Shown: positions 17,214-26,864, counted from the stretch's first letter. The stretch is 64,000 nt of DNA from Lachnospiraceae bacterium (GCA_017518735.1 JAFWTY010000008.1:62001-126000); one strand, 5' to 3'. Notes: generated by a model from the sequence alone, not told the origin. Program-made: numbers and translations.

Positions 17214-18456
17214 CAAAAAACTCCCGAATCTTTTTTTCCGTCGCTTCGACGGAACCCTGAATCATTACTTCGCTTCCGCCTCCGCGGCCGCCCAGGGCAT
17301 CTTTGATTGCTTTGGCATAATCACGAAGGGACTCTTTTTCATCCGCTTCTTTCCTGCCGCAGACATAGCGGTATCCTTCTTTATCGTTTCCGCGGAATCC
17401 GCAAAGAATACCATTGTATGTTTTCAAACATTCGTTGATGACGTTTCGTACCATCACTTCATCCGCATCCTTCATAAAGAAGCAGATGGCCGGATCATTG
17501 CCGGGAAGAAGACCTGCTGTCTTATCTTCGATGATCCGCTTAATCTTTTCTACATACAGTCCTGTGATCTCTTTTTTCAGTTCCAGAATTTCCGTATGCA
17601 TGGCATTGGTTTTTGTCGCATAGTCTTCCGCGAATTTCGCAACTTCCTCGCGCTTTGCGGAGAAGAGTTTCATCAGTTTTCTCTGCTCTTCATCCAGGCG
17701 GACATAGTCTTCGTACGCGTCACGGCCTGCAATCAGGGTAAGACGCGTTCCGCCCCTGTGCGGCATGAAATCAACCACCTTGATAACACCGATCTCACCT
17801 GTGGTATGAAGGGCCGGTGCACAGCAGGCACACATATCATACCCTTCGATTTCCACCAGTCGCACGCCTTCCGAAAGTTCGAGTTTACTGCGAAATTCCA
17901 TTTTTTCAACTTCTTCGGCACTCGGAAAATGAACCTTCACGGGAACGTTTTCCCAAATGACTTCATTGCACTTTTTTTCAATCGAAAGAATCTCTTCCTT
18001 TGTCAGCGCACCGTCCAGGTCAAAAGTTACGACATCCGACAAATGAAAACCGACATTGTCATATCCGAAGCGCGAATGCGCGATTCCGCAGAATAAGTGC
18101 TCGGCCAGATGGTTTTGCATGCGATGAAAACGCAGGGCAAAATCCACTTCGCCCGGTACTTCTCTTCCCGGTGCGAGCCTTTCCTTGACCGCCTCTTCCA
18201 GATGAGCGGGAACATCCAGAATATGAACCACTTTTCCGTCGATTTTCTGCACATCCTCCACGGCAAAATCTTCAATCCTTCCCCGATCTCCGGCCTGTCC
18301 GCCGCCTTCCGGGAAAAACGCCGTGCGATTCAGTTCCGCTAAGAATTTTCCCGAAACATCACGTGATAAACTTACCACTGTTGCCGTAAAGGAAGTTTGG
18401 TACGCATCCGTTTCGTAGATTCTTTCAATATTGTTTTCGATTCTTTCGTTCTTCAT
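17203..18456 (-). CDS. AlaX-like alanyl-tRNA editing protein with DHHA1 domain
   Basis: 417 residues. It starts with the beta-barrel and editing domain of alanyl-tRNA synthetases; HLAEH (in NHLAEHLFCG) gives two metal-binding His, and CCAPALH supplies the second Cys/His half. A coiled stretch (about 250-300) leads to a C-terminal DHHA1 domain with GGRGGGS. There is no class II catalytic core, so this is a stand-alone trans-editing factor rather than AlaRS. Such proteins hydrolyse Ser or Gly wrongly loaded on tRNA-Ala. AAGGA precedes the start. Confidence 0.88.
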   Translation of the reverse strand: MKNERIENNIERIYETDAYQTSFTATVVSLSRDVSGKFLAELNRTAFFPEGGGQAGDRGRIEDFAVEDVQKIDGKVVHILDVPAHLEEAVKERLAPGREVPGEVDFALRFHRMQNHLAEHLFCGIAHSRFGYDNVGFHLSDVVTFDLDGALTKEEILSIEKKCNEVIWENVPVKVHFPSAEEVEKMEFRSKLELSEGVRLVEIEGYDMCACCAPALHTTGEIGVIKVVDFMPHRGGTRLTLIAGRDAYEDYVRLDEEQRKLMKLFSAKREEVAKFAEDYATKTNAMHTEILELKKEITGLYVEKIKRIIEDKTAGLLPGNDPAICFFMKDADEVMVRNVINECLKTYNGILCGFRGNDKEGYRYVCGRKEADEKESLRDYAKAIKDALGGRGGGSEVMIQGSVEATEKKIREFFDEN

Positions 18457-18469
18457 TGGCTGTCCTTAG

Positions 18470-18501
18470 AAAAAGTGCCGCACCAATAACTGATGCGGCA
18501 C
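18470..18501 (-). terminator. terminator of the DUF1846-AIM24 unit
   Basis: GTGCCGCA (18475-18482) pairs with TGCGGCAC (18494-18501). On the minus strand TTTTTC follows. It lies just below the AIM24 gene. Confidence 0.88.
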
Positions 18502-18523
18502 GATTGTCTCATATTTCTTAAGC

Positions 18524-19198
18524 TTACTTTGAAGGAATGTAAGGAGCAATAGAGCCGGCCAGACTGCTGATCGGCATTGTCTGTAACCAAATCTTACCGG
18601 GTCCGGTAAGCTTGGTATTGAAGAATCCTTCACCACCTACAAGCATGTTTCCAAGACCCTTTACCGTTACAACGTCCATCGTAACAGTGGATTCCATTGC
18701 GCAAAGAGCACCGGTTTCAACGATCAGCACTTCACCTGCAGCAAGTTCCTGCTCAATAACAGCACCGTCAACTTCAAGTAATACGGTTCCGTTTCCGGTG
18801 AATCTCTGCATAATGAAGCCTTCACCACCTACAAGACCTGCACCGAATTTCTTCTGGAAAGTGATTTCCATATTTACGTCAGTATCGCAAGCAAGATATG
18901 CGCTCTTCTGAGCGATGATGGAATTGGATCCGTTTAATTCAAAAGGCATAATGCTTCCGGGAACGCTTGCGGAGAATGCAATCATTCCGTCTCCACCCTG
19001 TGCGGTATAAATATTTTCAAACATTGACTCACCGCTTAACATTTTTCCGAACATTTTTCCGATTCCGCCGCCCTTGGTCTGCATCTCCATATTGGGGCTC
19101 ATCCAGGCCATGGCACCTTTCTGGCAACGTACAGAGCTGTTTGCTTCCACCTGGCAAATAGCTACGGGGAAATTTCCACCTTTGATTTCGTACTTCAT
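18524..19198 (-). CDS. AIM24 / TIGR00266 family protein
   Basis: 224 residues of an all-beta, glycine-rich fold with repeating GGEGF and PGSI-like turns, typical of the AIM24 family (TIGR00266). Bacterial members are soluble, widespread and without an established biochemical role. GGAG precedes the ATG. It follows the DUF1846 gene by 18 bases and shares its promoter; a terminator lies directly after it. Confidence 0.9.
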   Translation of the reverse strand: MKYEIKGGNFPVAICQVEANSSVRCQKGAMAWMSPNMEMQTKGGGIGKMFGKMLSGESMFENIYTAQGGDGMIAFSASVPGSIMPFELNGSNSIIAQKSAYLACDTDVNMEITFQKKFGAGLVGGEGFIMQRFTGNGTVLLEVDGAVIEQELAAGEVLIVETGALCAMESTVTMDVVTVKGLGNMLVGGEGFFNTKLTGPGKIWLQTMPISSLAGSIAPYIPSK

Positions 19199-19216
19199 AG
19201 TAATTCTCCTTTTCTT

Positions 19217-20704
19217 TTAATGATGATATAATTTTTTATTCTGATAAACAGGCTCGCAAGTTAAGTTCACACCGAGTTTACGGAATACATTCATATCCAC
19301 GGAGGAAAGAATGACGCTGGAGTGAACCTCGCTGCCCTTCAGAGACTGAATTTGTTGCATCGCTGCCTCTGCGCGGTCATCGTTGAGGGCGCAGATGGAC
19401 AGAGCAATCAATACTTCGTCTGTATGAAGTCTGGGATTTGCATTTCCCAGATGATTTACTTTCAAATCCTGAATCGGTTCGATGGTTTCGGGAGCAATCA
19501 GTTCCGCTTCGTCATCGATACCGGCCAGAAGTTTTAACGCGTTTAACAATAACGCACTGGATGCACCCAGAAGTTCGGATGTTTTTCCGGTTACGATTCT
19601 GCCGTCCGGAAGCTGAAGTGCCGCTGCGGGCTCTCCGGTGGTTTCTGCCTTCACCTTTGCCATGCTGACAACCGGTCTGTCATCCACGGTAACTTCCGCC
19701 TGCTTCATCAAAAGCTCGATCTTATAAACCTGATCCATATCCGCATTGCCCTTTAAAACCTGGCAGCGGGTGTTGTAATAACGACGGATGATTTCCTGTT
19801 TGCTGGCTTCTCTGCAGACCTCGTCGTCCACGATGCCGAAACCTGCCATGTTAACGCCCATGTCGGTCGGAGACTTGTAAGGAGATTCTCCCATAATCTT
19901 TTCAAACATGGCATTGAGTACCGGGAATACTTCCACGTCACGGTTATAGTTAACGGTGGTCTCGCCGTATGCTTCCAGGTGGAACGGGTCGATCATGTTG
20001 ACGTCGTTCAAATCTGCGGTAGCAGCTTCGTATGCTAAGTTTACGGGGTGTTTCAAGGGCAGATTCCAAATCGGGAAGGTCTCGTATTTGGCATATCCGG
20101 CCTTGATGCCACGCTTGTATTCATGATAAACCTGGGAAAGGCAGGTTGCCATTTTTCCGCTTCCGGGTCCGGGTGCGGTAATGACAACGAGGGATCTCGT
20201 GGTCTCGATATATTCGTTCTTTCCGTAGCCTTCGTCGCTTACGATGAACGGAATGTTGGAGGGATAGCCTTCGATCGGATAGTGACGATATACTTTCATG
20301 CCGAGGGATTCCAGCTTTTTCTGATAAGCGATTGCACTTGCCTGATTTGCAAAATGGGTCAGGCAGACACTGCCGACATACAAACCGTATCCGCGGAATG
20401 CATCGATCAATCGAAGCACGTCCATATCGTAGGTAATGCCAAGATCGGAACGGACTTTGTTTTTCTCAATATCCTGCGCGGAAATAACGATGACAATTTC
20501 CGCCTCGTCCTTTAACTGGGTCAGCATCTTAATCTTGCTGTCCGGCTTAAATCCGGGCAGTACTCTGGAGGCATGATAGTCGTCGAATAACTTTCCGCCG
20601 AACTCCAGATACAGCTTTCCGCCGAAGGCAGCAATTCTTTCCTTGATGCGCTCCGACTGCATTTTCAAGTATTTTTCGTTGTCGAATCCAATCTTGTTGT
20701 TCAT
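19217..20704 (-). CDS. DUF1846 family protein
   Basis: 495 residues matching the DUF1846 family throughout, from KIGFDNEKYLKMQSERIKERI near the start. A segment with ITAPGPGSGKMATCLSQVYH resembles a nucleotide-binding loop. The family is common in Firmicutes and Actinobacteria; crystal structures exist but the role is unsettled. The ATG at 20702-20704 has AGAGGA ahead of it, so the upstream TTG is not used. A promoter with TTGATT and TATAAT lies about 40 bases upstream. It heads a two-gene unit with AIM24. Confidence 0.9.
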   Translation of the reverse strand: MNNKIGFDNEKYLKMQSERIKERIAAFGGKLYLEFGGKLFDDYHASRVLPGFKPDSKIKMLTQLKDEAEIVIVISAQDIEKNKVRSDLGITYDMDVLRLIDAFRGYGLYVGSVCLTHFANQASAIAYQKKLESLGMKVYRHYPIEGYPSNIPFIVSDEGYGKNEYIETTRSLVVITAPGPGSGKMATCLSQVYHEYKRGIKAGYAKYETFPIWNLPLKHPVNLAYEAATADLNDVNMIDPFHLEAYGETTVNYNRDVEVFPVLNAMFEKIMGESPYKSPTDMGVNMAGFGIVDDEVCREASKQEIIRRYYNTRCQVLKGNADMDQVYKIELLMKQAEVTVDDRPVVSMAKVKAETTGEPAAALQLPDGRIVTGKTSELLGASSALLLNALKLLAGIDDEAELIAPETIEPIQDLKVNHLGNANPRLHTDEVLIALSICALNDDRAEAAMQQIQSLKGSEVHSSVILSSVDMNVFRKLGVNLTCEPVYQNKKLYHH

Positions 20705-20743
20705 CCCCAATCCTCTTTTCAAAAATAAAAAAATTACTTTTCA

Positions 20744-20772
20744 ATTATACTGAAATTTTCGTCTAAAATCAA
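20744..20772 (-). promoter_or_regulatory. sigma-A promoter of the DUF1846-AIM24 unit
   Basis: On the minus strand TTGATT (20767-20772), a 17-base spacer and TATAAT (20744-20749). Confidence 0.85.
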
Positions 20773-20778
20773 CGAAAA

Positions 20779-22566
20779 TCACTCTTCGTTCTCCGTCTTT
20801 TCCCCGATCCGGTAAAGCCATATTCCCGAGTTCGAAACAGCCGAAACAAAGCTCTTTTCGAAGGTCAGTCCCGGAGTGTCGGTAATCTCTTTGTCCGCAA
20901 AAATATATTCACATCCCAGCCCCTTCAGTGCTTCGAAATCGTAAGGAAGATTCGTATATTTTTCTCCGTCGGACATGCCCTCATCGAGGAAGAGATAAAC
21001 TCTGCTGCCCCACTGATCATAGTAAACGCGAAGCTGTTCGTTTGAATCCAGCACCGGCGCAATCACCTTACGAAAGGCCGTTTTGTATTCCTTCGGATAG
21101 TTGTTCGAATAGCCGTCTGCGGTATAGAACCCATGCACCAGAGAAGGTGCCGGACTTAACCCGATGTGAGCCACGCGGTAAGTGGATTTATCGCGTCCGA
21201 TATAGGCATCGATTTCGGCCATCACGTCCTCGTCGTAATACTCCTTCATGGACTGCTTTCCGGTGAAGGCGGAACCGTGGTTGCGGTAGTTGATGTTGTC
21301 GTATAAATTCAGTCTCGGCTTGAACAAAAATAGCGTCGGAACGAAGGCAAGAATTACCAGAAGCACTTTCGCAATCTGCGGTATTTTGGAATCATCCGCC
21401 AGGAAAATTCCCGCAAGCAAGCCCGTTAAAATCCACCAGAAGGCCGGCAGGAAATAATAGAGACGGTCCAGTTGCACGTGACGTAAAAATCCCTGTGAGG
21501 AATTCTGCAAATCGGCAAAAGCCTGCGATCCGAGAATCGTCGAAAGAATGCAGATGACAAGAATCGCTCCCCAGAGAACGGGTACGATTCGGATGGCTTT
21601 TTTGATCTTTTCATCGGCCTTGCGGTAACGGATTACGGCATAAACGCTCAGTAAGATCAGGACCGGAAGAATATAGCGGTGCAGGGACGGTGCATATCTC
21701 TCTTCTCCGTAAAAGAAGAGTGTCCAGACTCTGCCGAGGAAATTGCCCTCCGCACCGGAAGAGACAAAATCCTCTCTGTGGCTGATAAATCCGCTGTTTC
21801 CGATTACCAGTCCGAGAAGGAGTTTTGCGTTGAGTACCGCGTAGGAAATCGCCAGAAATACCGCGCCGAGATAATAAGGCAGCCGCTCCTTTTTTACTCC
21901 CCTGTCTTTGATCAGAACGCAGATTACAGAAACAAAGAAAAGAAGCAGAGCCACATAGCCGGAAAGCGCAATGTGCGTCGTCAGCACAAAATACAGAATT
22001 CCGAAAAAGGATGCAATTCCCTTTCCTGCCTTATGTTCTTCGTCCGGCAGGGAATAAAGCGTATAAAAGCAAAGGAACAACAAGGGAATTCCTATGATGT
22101 TCAGTCCGTACACCGGCTGGAACGGAAGCAGTGAAAAAAGGACTGCCGAGGCAAGCGCGGCGATGGAGCTTTTTGTAATTTTCTTACAGAGGAAATACAT
22201 TCCGCAAAACGCGGTCAGCGATTCGATAAAAAACTGAATTAAGAAAGCCCACTCGACGGTAAAAATCCGGTAAAGCGGAACAAAGAGGGGTGCGGAAGAA
22301 CGAAGGGATTCCGCTGGAAGTTCGCACATCATTTCCGAATAGGACGAGGCCCCGGTAAAGAGATGTCTTGCCGGAAGTACATACGAACAGATGGTTTCAT
22401 CGAGCTGGTCATGGATGTCAAAAACGACATTTTCCCCGAAGCGGATATACAAAACAATCAGAACGGTCCACAAAAGAAGCCCCGCCAAAAACAACGGACT
22501 TTGGTCAATTGCGCGAAGCCACTTCCAAGGCGCATTTTTCTTTTTTTCTTCCGCTTTGTCGCCCAA
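20779..22566 (-). CDS. large polytopic membrane protein, glycosyltransferase-C/YfhO-like
   Basis: 595 residues with about twelve membrane helices up to residue ~430, then an extracytoplasmic domain of about 160 residues. Hydropathy and layout resemble YfhO/GT-C type lipid-linked glycosyltransferases, with acidic loops after the first helix (VVFDIHDQLDE). I do not recognise a specific family. The start is chosen at the TTG at 22564-22566, because AAAGGGG lies six bases upstream; the earlier in-frame GTG at 22596 falls inside the acpP terminator. It probably relies on transcription passing from acpP. Confidence 0.7.
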   Translation of the reverse strand: MGDKAEEKKKNAPWKWLRAIDQSPLFLAGLLLWTVLIVLYIRFGENVVFDIHDQLDETICSYVLPARHLFTGASSYSEMMCELPAESLRSSAPLFVPLYRIFTVEWAFLIQFFIESLTAFCGMYFLCKKITKSSIAALASAVLFSLLPFQPVYGLNIIGIPLLFLCFYTLYSLPDEEHKAGKGIASFFGILYFVLTTHIALSGYVALLLFFVSVICVLIKDRGVKKERLPYYLGAVFLAISYAVLNAKLLLGLVIGNSGFISHREDFVSSGAEGNFLGRVWTLFFYGEERYAPSLHRYILPVLILLSVYAVIRYRKADEKIKKAIRIVPVLWGAILVICILSTILGSQAFADLQNSSQGFLRHVQLDRLYYFLPAFWWILTGLLAGIFLADDSKIPQIAKVLLVILAFVPTLFLFKPRLNLYDNINYRNHGSAFTGKQSMKEYYDEDVMAEIDAYIGRDKSTYRVAHIGLSPAPSLVHGFYTADGYSNNYPKEYKTAFRKVIAPVLDSNEQLRVYYDQWGSRVYLFLDEGMSDGEKYTNLPYDFEALKGLGCEYIFADKEITDTPGLTFEKSFVSAVSNSGIWLYRIGEKTENEE

Positions 22567-22584
22567 ACAAAACCCCTTTATTTT

Positions 22585-22614
22585 GAAAAAAGGCACCCGC
22601 TGATACGGGTGCCT
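22585..22614 (-). terminator. terminator of acpP
   Basis: AGGCACCCG (22591-22599) pairs with CGGGTGCCT (22606-22614), followed on the minus strand by six T. It lies between acpP and the membrane-protein gene. Confidence 0.9.
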
Positions 22615-22635
22615 GATTTATTTCGCAGACATAAA

Positions 22636-22866
22636 TTATTCGATGCCGTTCTCTTTAATATATTCTACAGCATCACCTACGGTAACGATACCTTCCAGGT
22701 CTTCCTGAGGGATTTCCACACCGAATTCTTCTTCGATTGCCATAGCAAGTTCGAAAAGGTCGAGGGAATCAAGACCTAAGTCATCCTTAAAGGAAGTATC
22801 TTCGGTAATATCGTTCTCGTCAATATTTAACTGATCCATCATAATGGCTTTAATCTTCTCAAACAT
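22636..22866 (-). CDS. acpP: acyl carrier protein
   Basis: 76 residues, acidic and four-helical. The phosphopantetheine attachment serine is in [12 protein letters not shown] (about residue 36). It carries acyl chains in fatty acid synthesis. AAAGGAG precedes the ATG at 22864-22866. It has its own strong promoter and terminator and no fab genes next to it, so it may be a second, specialised ACP or simply located away from the fab cluster. Confidence 0.95.
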   Translation of the reverse strand: MFEKIKAIMMDQLNIDENDITEDTSFKDDLGLDSLDLFELAMAIEEEFGVEIPQEDLEGIVTVGDAVEYIKENGIE

Positions 22867-22904
22867 ATGCGTAACTCCTTTGCCCAATAGGTATTTCGAT
22901 TATG

Positions 22905-22933
22905 AGTATAGTATTACACCAAATCTTTGTCAA
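22905..22933 (-). promoter_or_regulatory. near-consensus sigma-A promoter of acpP
   Basis: On the minus strand a perfect TTGACA (22928-22933), a 17-base spacer and TATACT (22905-22910), about 40 bases before the acpP start. It begins about 20 bases after the rsmI stop. Confidence 0.93.
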
Positions 22934-22954
22934 CAATCCCAAAGAAGGATTTGT

Positions 22955-23803
22955 TTAATTTTTCCGTTCGAGTAACATCCGGTATACATCACGCTTGGAA
23001 ATTCCGCGGTCTTTCGCTACTTTCTTCATGGCTTCTTTTTCATCCAGCCCTTCGTTTAAGTAGCGTTCCATGTGATCTTCAAGGCTTAATTCCTCGAACT
23101 TTTTGGCCTCCTCGGCCATGCGTTCCTCGCGGCTTTTTCCTTCTACGACAAGCACATATTCACCCTTCGGCTCGTTCGCCTCATAAAAAGCAATCACCTC
23201 GGAAAGCGTGGTCACTTTGACCTCTTCAAACTTCTTGGTAAGTTCCCTGCAAAGGGTGATTTTCCTGTCGCCCAGAGTTTCATGTAACTCTTCCAGCGTC
23301 TTCTTCAAATGGTGGGGCGCCTCATATAAAAGGATGGTGCGCTCTTCCGATTTTAGCGCGTCCAGAATCTCCCTGCGGTCCTTTTTTTCGGAGGGCAAAA
23401 ATCCCTCGAATGAAAACCGTCTCGTGGAAAGACCGGATAACGTTAGCGCCGTGATTAGCGCACAACAGCCCGGAAGGGACGTAACCGTAATGCCCTCTTC
23501 GTGCGCTCTTTTTACCAGCACTTCGCCGGGGTCGGAAATGGCCGGAGTACCGGCATCCGTGATCAGAGCGATGTTCAATCCCTCTTTTAATTTTGCGATC
23601 AGCGTCTCAGCTTTTTCGAATTTGTTGAATTCGTGATAGCTCGTCATCGGTGTTTTGATTTCAAAATGATTCAAAAGCTTGATGGAGTTTCTCGTATCTT
23701 CCGCGGCAATCAGATCCACACTTTTTAACGTCTCCAGAACACGAAACGTCATATCCTCGAGATTGCCGATCGGTGTTGCACATAAATACAGAATTCCTGC
23801 CAT
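22955..23803 (-). CDS. rsmI: 16S rRNA (cytidine-1402-2'-O)-methyltransferase
   Basis: 282 residues of the tetrapyrrole-methylase fold. LYLCATPIGNLEDMTFR at the start, DTRNSIKLLNHF, and the SAM loop DAGTPAISDPG are the RsmI signatures, and the C-terminal helical tail (KRDVYRMLLERK) is also present. It 2'-O-methylates C1402 of 16S rRNA at the ribosomal P site. GGGAGAG fits the ATG at 23801-23803. It begins one base beyond the stop of the methyltransferase gene at 23805, so the two are coupled. Confidence 0.95.
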   Translation of the reverse strand: MAGILYLCATPIGNLEDMTFRVLETLKSVDLIAAEDTRNSIKLLNHFEIKTPMTSYHEFNKFEKAETLIAKLKEGLNIALITDAGTPAISDPGEVLVKRAHEEGITVTSLPGCCALITALTLSGLSTRRFSFEGFLPSEKKDRREILDALKSEERTILLYEAPHHLKKTLEELHETLGDRKITLCRELTKKFEEVKVTTLSEVIAFYEANEPKGEYVLVVEGKSREERMAEEAKKFEELSLEDHMERYLNEGLDEKEAMKKVAKDRGISKRDVYRMLLERKN

Positions 23804-23804
23804 A

Positions 23805-24551
23805 TTACTCTCCCTGATAAACTGCGGCAACTTCCTTCGTATAGGCTCCGCTTTCGTCCATAATGATGAGCGGTTTTAATACCTTCATACCGCTTCTTCC
23901 GCCGAGCCTGCCTTCCACTAAGATCATATTCGGCTCGCGATCCTTGTACGGGTATACGAGGCGAAGCGCCTTCGGTTCTATCTTGCATTCGCTCATTTTG
24001 CAGAGAATCTCCGAAAGTCTCTCCGGCTTGTGTACCATGTAAAATCTTCCGCCGTGTTTTAACAGTCCGGCCACACAGTGCAACACATCTTCCAGCGTAC
24101 AAGCCACTTCGTGACGTGCGATTGCCTGAGCATCGTTCGGATTTTTCAGTCCCGCACTGCTTTTCATATACGGCGGATTACAGGTGATTACATCAAAAGA
24201 AGCAGGCGCATAGAATGCACCTGCGTTCTTCAAATCTCCGCATGTTATTTCGATTTTTTCTTCCAGACCGTTTAACGAAACGCTTCTTTTTGCCATGTCG
24301 GCAGACTCCGGCTGAATCTCCAGTCCGCAAAAATGGCTCGCCTTCGTCTTTGCTTCCAGCAGGATCGGAATCACACCGGTACCGGTGCATAAGTCCAGTA
24401 CCTTCTCGCCTTCCTTGGCCTGAACAAAAGAAGATAAAAGTACCGCATCCATTCCGAAGCAGAACCGTCCGGGATGCTGGATAATCTCGTACCCGTTTCG
24501 CTGCAGTGAATCGAGTCGTTCTCCTTCTTTCAGAATGTCTTCTTTGCTCAA
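23805..24551 (-). CDS. tRNA1(Val) (adenine-37-N6)-methyltransferase-like protein (TrmN6/YabB)
   Basis: 248 residues. A Rossmann methyltransferase with VLDLCTGTGVIPILL as the SAM motif and the NPPY catalytic motif (CNPPYMKS) of N6-adenine methyltransferases. The opening ERLDSLQRNGYEIIQ matches YabB/TrmN6 proteins. Members methylate A37 of tRNA-Val; the exact target is inferred. The start is a TTG with only a weak GAAG-rich site upstream. Gene order ricT-trmN6-rsmI is conserved in many Firmicutes (yaaT-yabB-yabC region). Confidence 0.9.
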   Translation of the reverse strand: MSKEDILKEGERLDSLQRNGYEIIQHPGRFCFGMDAVLLSSFVQAKEGEKVLDLCTGTGVIPILLEAKTKASHFCGLEIQPESADMAKRSVSLNGLEEKIEITCGDLKNAGAFYAPASFDVITCNPPYMKSSAGLKNPNDAQAIARHEVACTLEDVLHCVAGLLKHGGRFYMVHKPERLSEILCKMSECKIEPKALRLVYPYKDREPNMILVEGRLGGRSGMKVLKPLIIMDESGAYTKEVAAVYQGE

Positions 24552-24572
24552 CTTCCGTTCTTCTTTCGTATC

Positions 24573-25820
24573 TTATGCCTGGTCTTTGTTGCTGTGACTT
24601 CTGTGCTCTCTGCCGTTATGTCTCGAGCTCTGTCCGTGACGATTTGCGTTCGTCTCTTTATTCTTTGCGTTGTCTTCTAGTTTCTGTCTGTTTTCCTGCT
24701 CGCCCGGATTCTTCGGTCCTCGGTTACGGCGGTTTCTGCGATGTTTCTTTTCTTTTCCGTCCGGAGTTTTTATCTCTTCAACTTCTTCCGGAAGCGCTCC
24801 CGGGCCCTTCTTTTCGGGTTTCTGCGGTTTTGCTTTCTTGTCGGCGCGGGCATTTTTCTCTTCCATGCGCTTTGCTCTGGCTTCACGCTCTGCTGCCTGG
24901 TTTGCCTCACGCTCCGCCTTCTCCAGACGGTCCTGTTTCTCCATCTGCTCGAGCATCGCAAGAGCTTCTCTGTCCTCATCCGTCATATCGGATTTGTCCT
25001 TGCGATACATCTTTTTAAACTGCAGATCGCCGGCCTTGTATTCACGAATCTCTCTCTCGTCGCCTTCCTCCACGATCACACGCACGGTCTGACGAAGCAC
25101 GTTTACGGACTGTACCGTACCGTGGCCTCCGTCCTCTGCGGTTACATAGTCGCCGACACCGGGGAGATTTTTGTTTAATTCCTCATAGGTCTCCGCTTCG
25201 TTCTTTAAGCAGCACATCAGACGTCCGCAAACGCCGGAAATCTTGGAAGGATTTAAGGAAAGGTTCTGCTCCTTTGCCATTTTGATGGACACAGAAACAA
25301 GGTCCGTCAAATAGCTGTGGCAGCAAAGAACACGTCCGCAGACACCGATTCCGCCCATCAGACGGATTTCATCACGAACACCGATCTGACGAAGTTCGAT
25401 ACGGGTCTTAAAAACAGACGCGAGATCCTTTACAAGATCACGGAAGTCGATTCTTCCGTCCGCCGTAAAATAAAACAGAAGCTTATTGTTGTCAAAGGTA
25501 TATTCCGCATCCACAAGTTTCATCAAAAGACCGTGTTTCTTAATCTTTTCCTTGCAGATGGCAAATGCTTCCTTCTTCTTCTGAAGATTCTCTTCGTTGT
25601 GCTTATCGTCCTCGGGAGTGGAAATACGGATGATCGGCTTAAGGGGTGCCACGATCTCCTCATCCTCTACTTCCTTAACGGGACCGACAACGAAGCCATA
25701 CTCCATACCGCGTGCGGTTTCAACGATGACGTGCTGTCCGCGTTCCACTTCCGCTCCGCAGGGATCAAAATAATAGATTTTGCCGGCCATGTTAAACCGG
25801 ACTCCGACTACTTTTGTCAT
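24573..25820 (-). CDS. ricT: PSP1-domain protein RicT (YaaT) with long charged tail
   Basis: 415 residues. The PSP1 core (about 1-275) has the two cysteine groups VCGRVLCC and VCGRLMCC. In Bacillus RicT cysteines help the RicA/F/T complex hold iron-sulfur clusters; that complex helps RNase Y mature mRNAs and affects sporulation and competence. The last ~140 residues are a Lys/Arg/Glu-rich low-complexity tail (EQMEKQDRLEKAEREANQ onwards), longer than in the Bacillus protein of about 275 residues. AAGAGGA precedes the start. It lies between holB and trmN6 as in Bacillus. Confidence 0.93.
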   Translation of the reverse strand: MTKVVGVRFNMAGKIYYFDPCGAEVERGQHVIVETARGMEYGFVVGPVKEVEDEEIVAPLKPIIRISTPEDDKHNEENLQKKKEAFAICKEKIKKHGLLMKLVDAEYTFDNNKLLFYFTADGRIDFRDLVKDLASVFKTRIELRQIGVRDEIRLMGGIGVCGRVLCCHSYLTDLVSVSIKMAKEQNLSLNPSKISGVCGRLMCCLKNEAETYEELNKNLPGVGDYVTAEDGGHGTVQSVNVLRQTVRVIVEEGDEREIREYKAGDLQFKKMYRKDKSDMTDEDREALAMLEQMEKQDRLEKAEREANQAAEREARAKRMEEKNARADKKAKPQKPEKKGPGALPEEVEEIKTPDGKEKKHRRNRRNRGPKNPGEQENRQKLEDNAKNKETNANRHGQSSRHNGREHRSHSNKDQA

Positions 25821-25829
25821 TCTATCCTC

Positions 25830-26864
25830 TTATCTTTCCTTTCTGCAGTCCTTGAAGGACATCAACAGAAGGTCTGAAACTGTTTCGATGTTTACATTGC
25901 TGCGAATCATTTTTTTCGCTTTTTCTATAGCACGGAAAATATCCTCAAAACCTTCATAGGAAATATCTCCCGACACCTTCTTAATATACTGTATTTCCTC
26001 TCTAAAAATCAAGCCTTCGCTCCTGCCCGTAGACTTGTACACCAGGGCATCACGAAACCATACCAAGAAAAAATCCAGCAGATCGGATAAGTAGGAACGG
26101 TTTTCCTCGTTGTTTTCCTTCTTTTCCTTGATGACTTTTCCGAGTTTGACGGAATCCTGGTAAATCTTTCCGTAGTCCGCATCGCTTAGGCTTTTTAAGA
26201 TTGCAACCGCCTCGGTTTTGTTCTGCTCAAAACTTTCCCCGGAAATGATGTCGATTGCCCTTCCCACATTGCCTCTTGCGAATGCACAGATTACATCCGC
26301 ACGATAGTCAGGAATGTGTTTTTCCGTCATCAGATAACGGCGGATTATCTCGTCCGGAACCGGATGGATGGGAAGCAAAACGGATCGGCTCAATATCGTT
26401 TGCAACATGGCATCCGCCGTCGTTGCGATCAAAAGGATGACCGCGTAGGAAGGCGGTTCCTCCATCGTCTTTAGCAGAGCATTCTGTGCCTGGGCGGTCA
26501 TTTTTTCGGCCTCTTCCACGATATAGACCTTCTTCGTTCCGCGGTAGGGCTTTAAAATGATGTCTTCGTTCACTCCCTGACGGATGTCGTCAACACCTAT
26601 GGAATTCGGCTTTTCATGCGTCACATAAACCAGATCGGGATGGGAACCTTCCTCAACCTGCAGACAGGACAGGCAGCAATTGCAAGGCTTCCTTCCTTCG
26701 CCTTCGCACAGGATTGCCTTGGCAAAGGCCTTCGCGAGCATGGTTCTGCCGCTCCTTCTTTCCCCGACCAGCAGATAGGCATGGGAACACTGACCACTTT
26801 CCGCCGTGGCCTTCATACGTTCCTTTAACTGTTCCTGCCCGATGATGGCATCAAAATCCGCCAT
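25830..26864 (-). CDS. holB: DNA polymerase III delta' subunit
   Basis: 344 residues of the clamp-loader AAA+ fold. The P-loop position reads GERRSGRTML, and the four-cysteine zinc module (CNCCLSC with an earlier Cys) follows. The motif TAQAQNALLKTMEEPP, conserved in gamma/tau and delta', is present. The subunit helps load the sliding clamp. GGAG precedes the ATG. It sits between gmk and ricT, as in many Firmicutes. Confidence 0.93.
   Translation of the reverse strand: MADFDAIIGQEQLKERMKATAESGQCSHAYLLVGERRSGRTMLAKAFAKAILCEGEGRKPCNCCLSCLQVEEGSHPDLVYVTHEKPNSIGVDDIRQGVNEDIILKPYRGTKKVYIVEEAEKMTAQAQNALLKTMEEPPSYAVILLIATTADAMLQTILSRSVLLPIHPVPDEIIRRYLMTEKHIPDYRADVICAFARGNVGRAIDIISGESFEQNKTEAVAILKSLSDADYGKIYQDSVKLGKVIKEKKENNEENRSYLSDLLDFFLVWFRDALVYKSTGRSEGLIFREEIQYIKKVSGDISYEGFEDIFRAIEKAKKMIRSNVNIETVSDLLLMSFKDCRKER

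Noticed and set aside
22567..22596. Earlier GTG start for the large membrane protein
   Set aside because: It falls within the stem of the acpP terminator, and the TTG at 22566 has a proper ribosome site.
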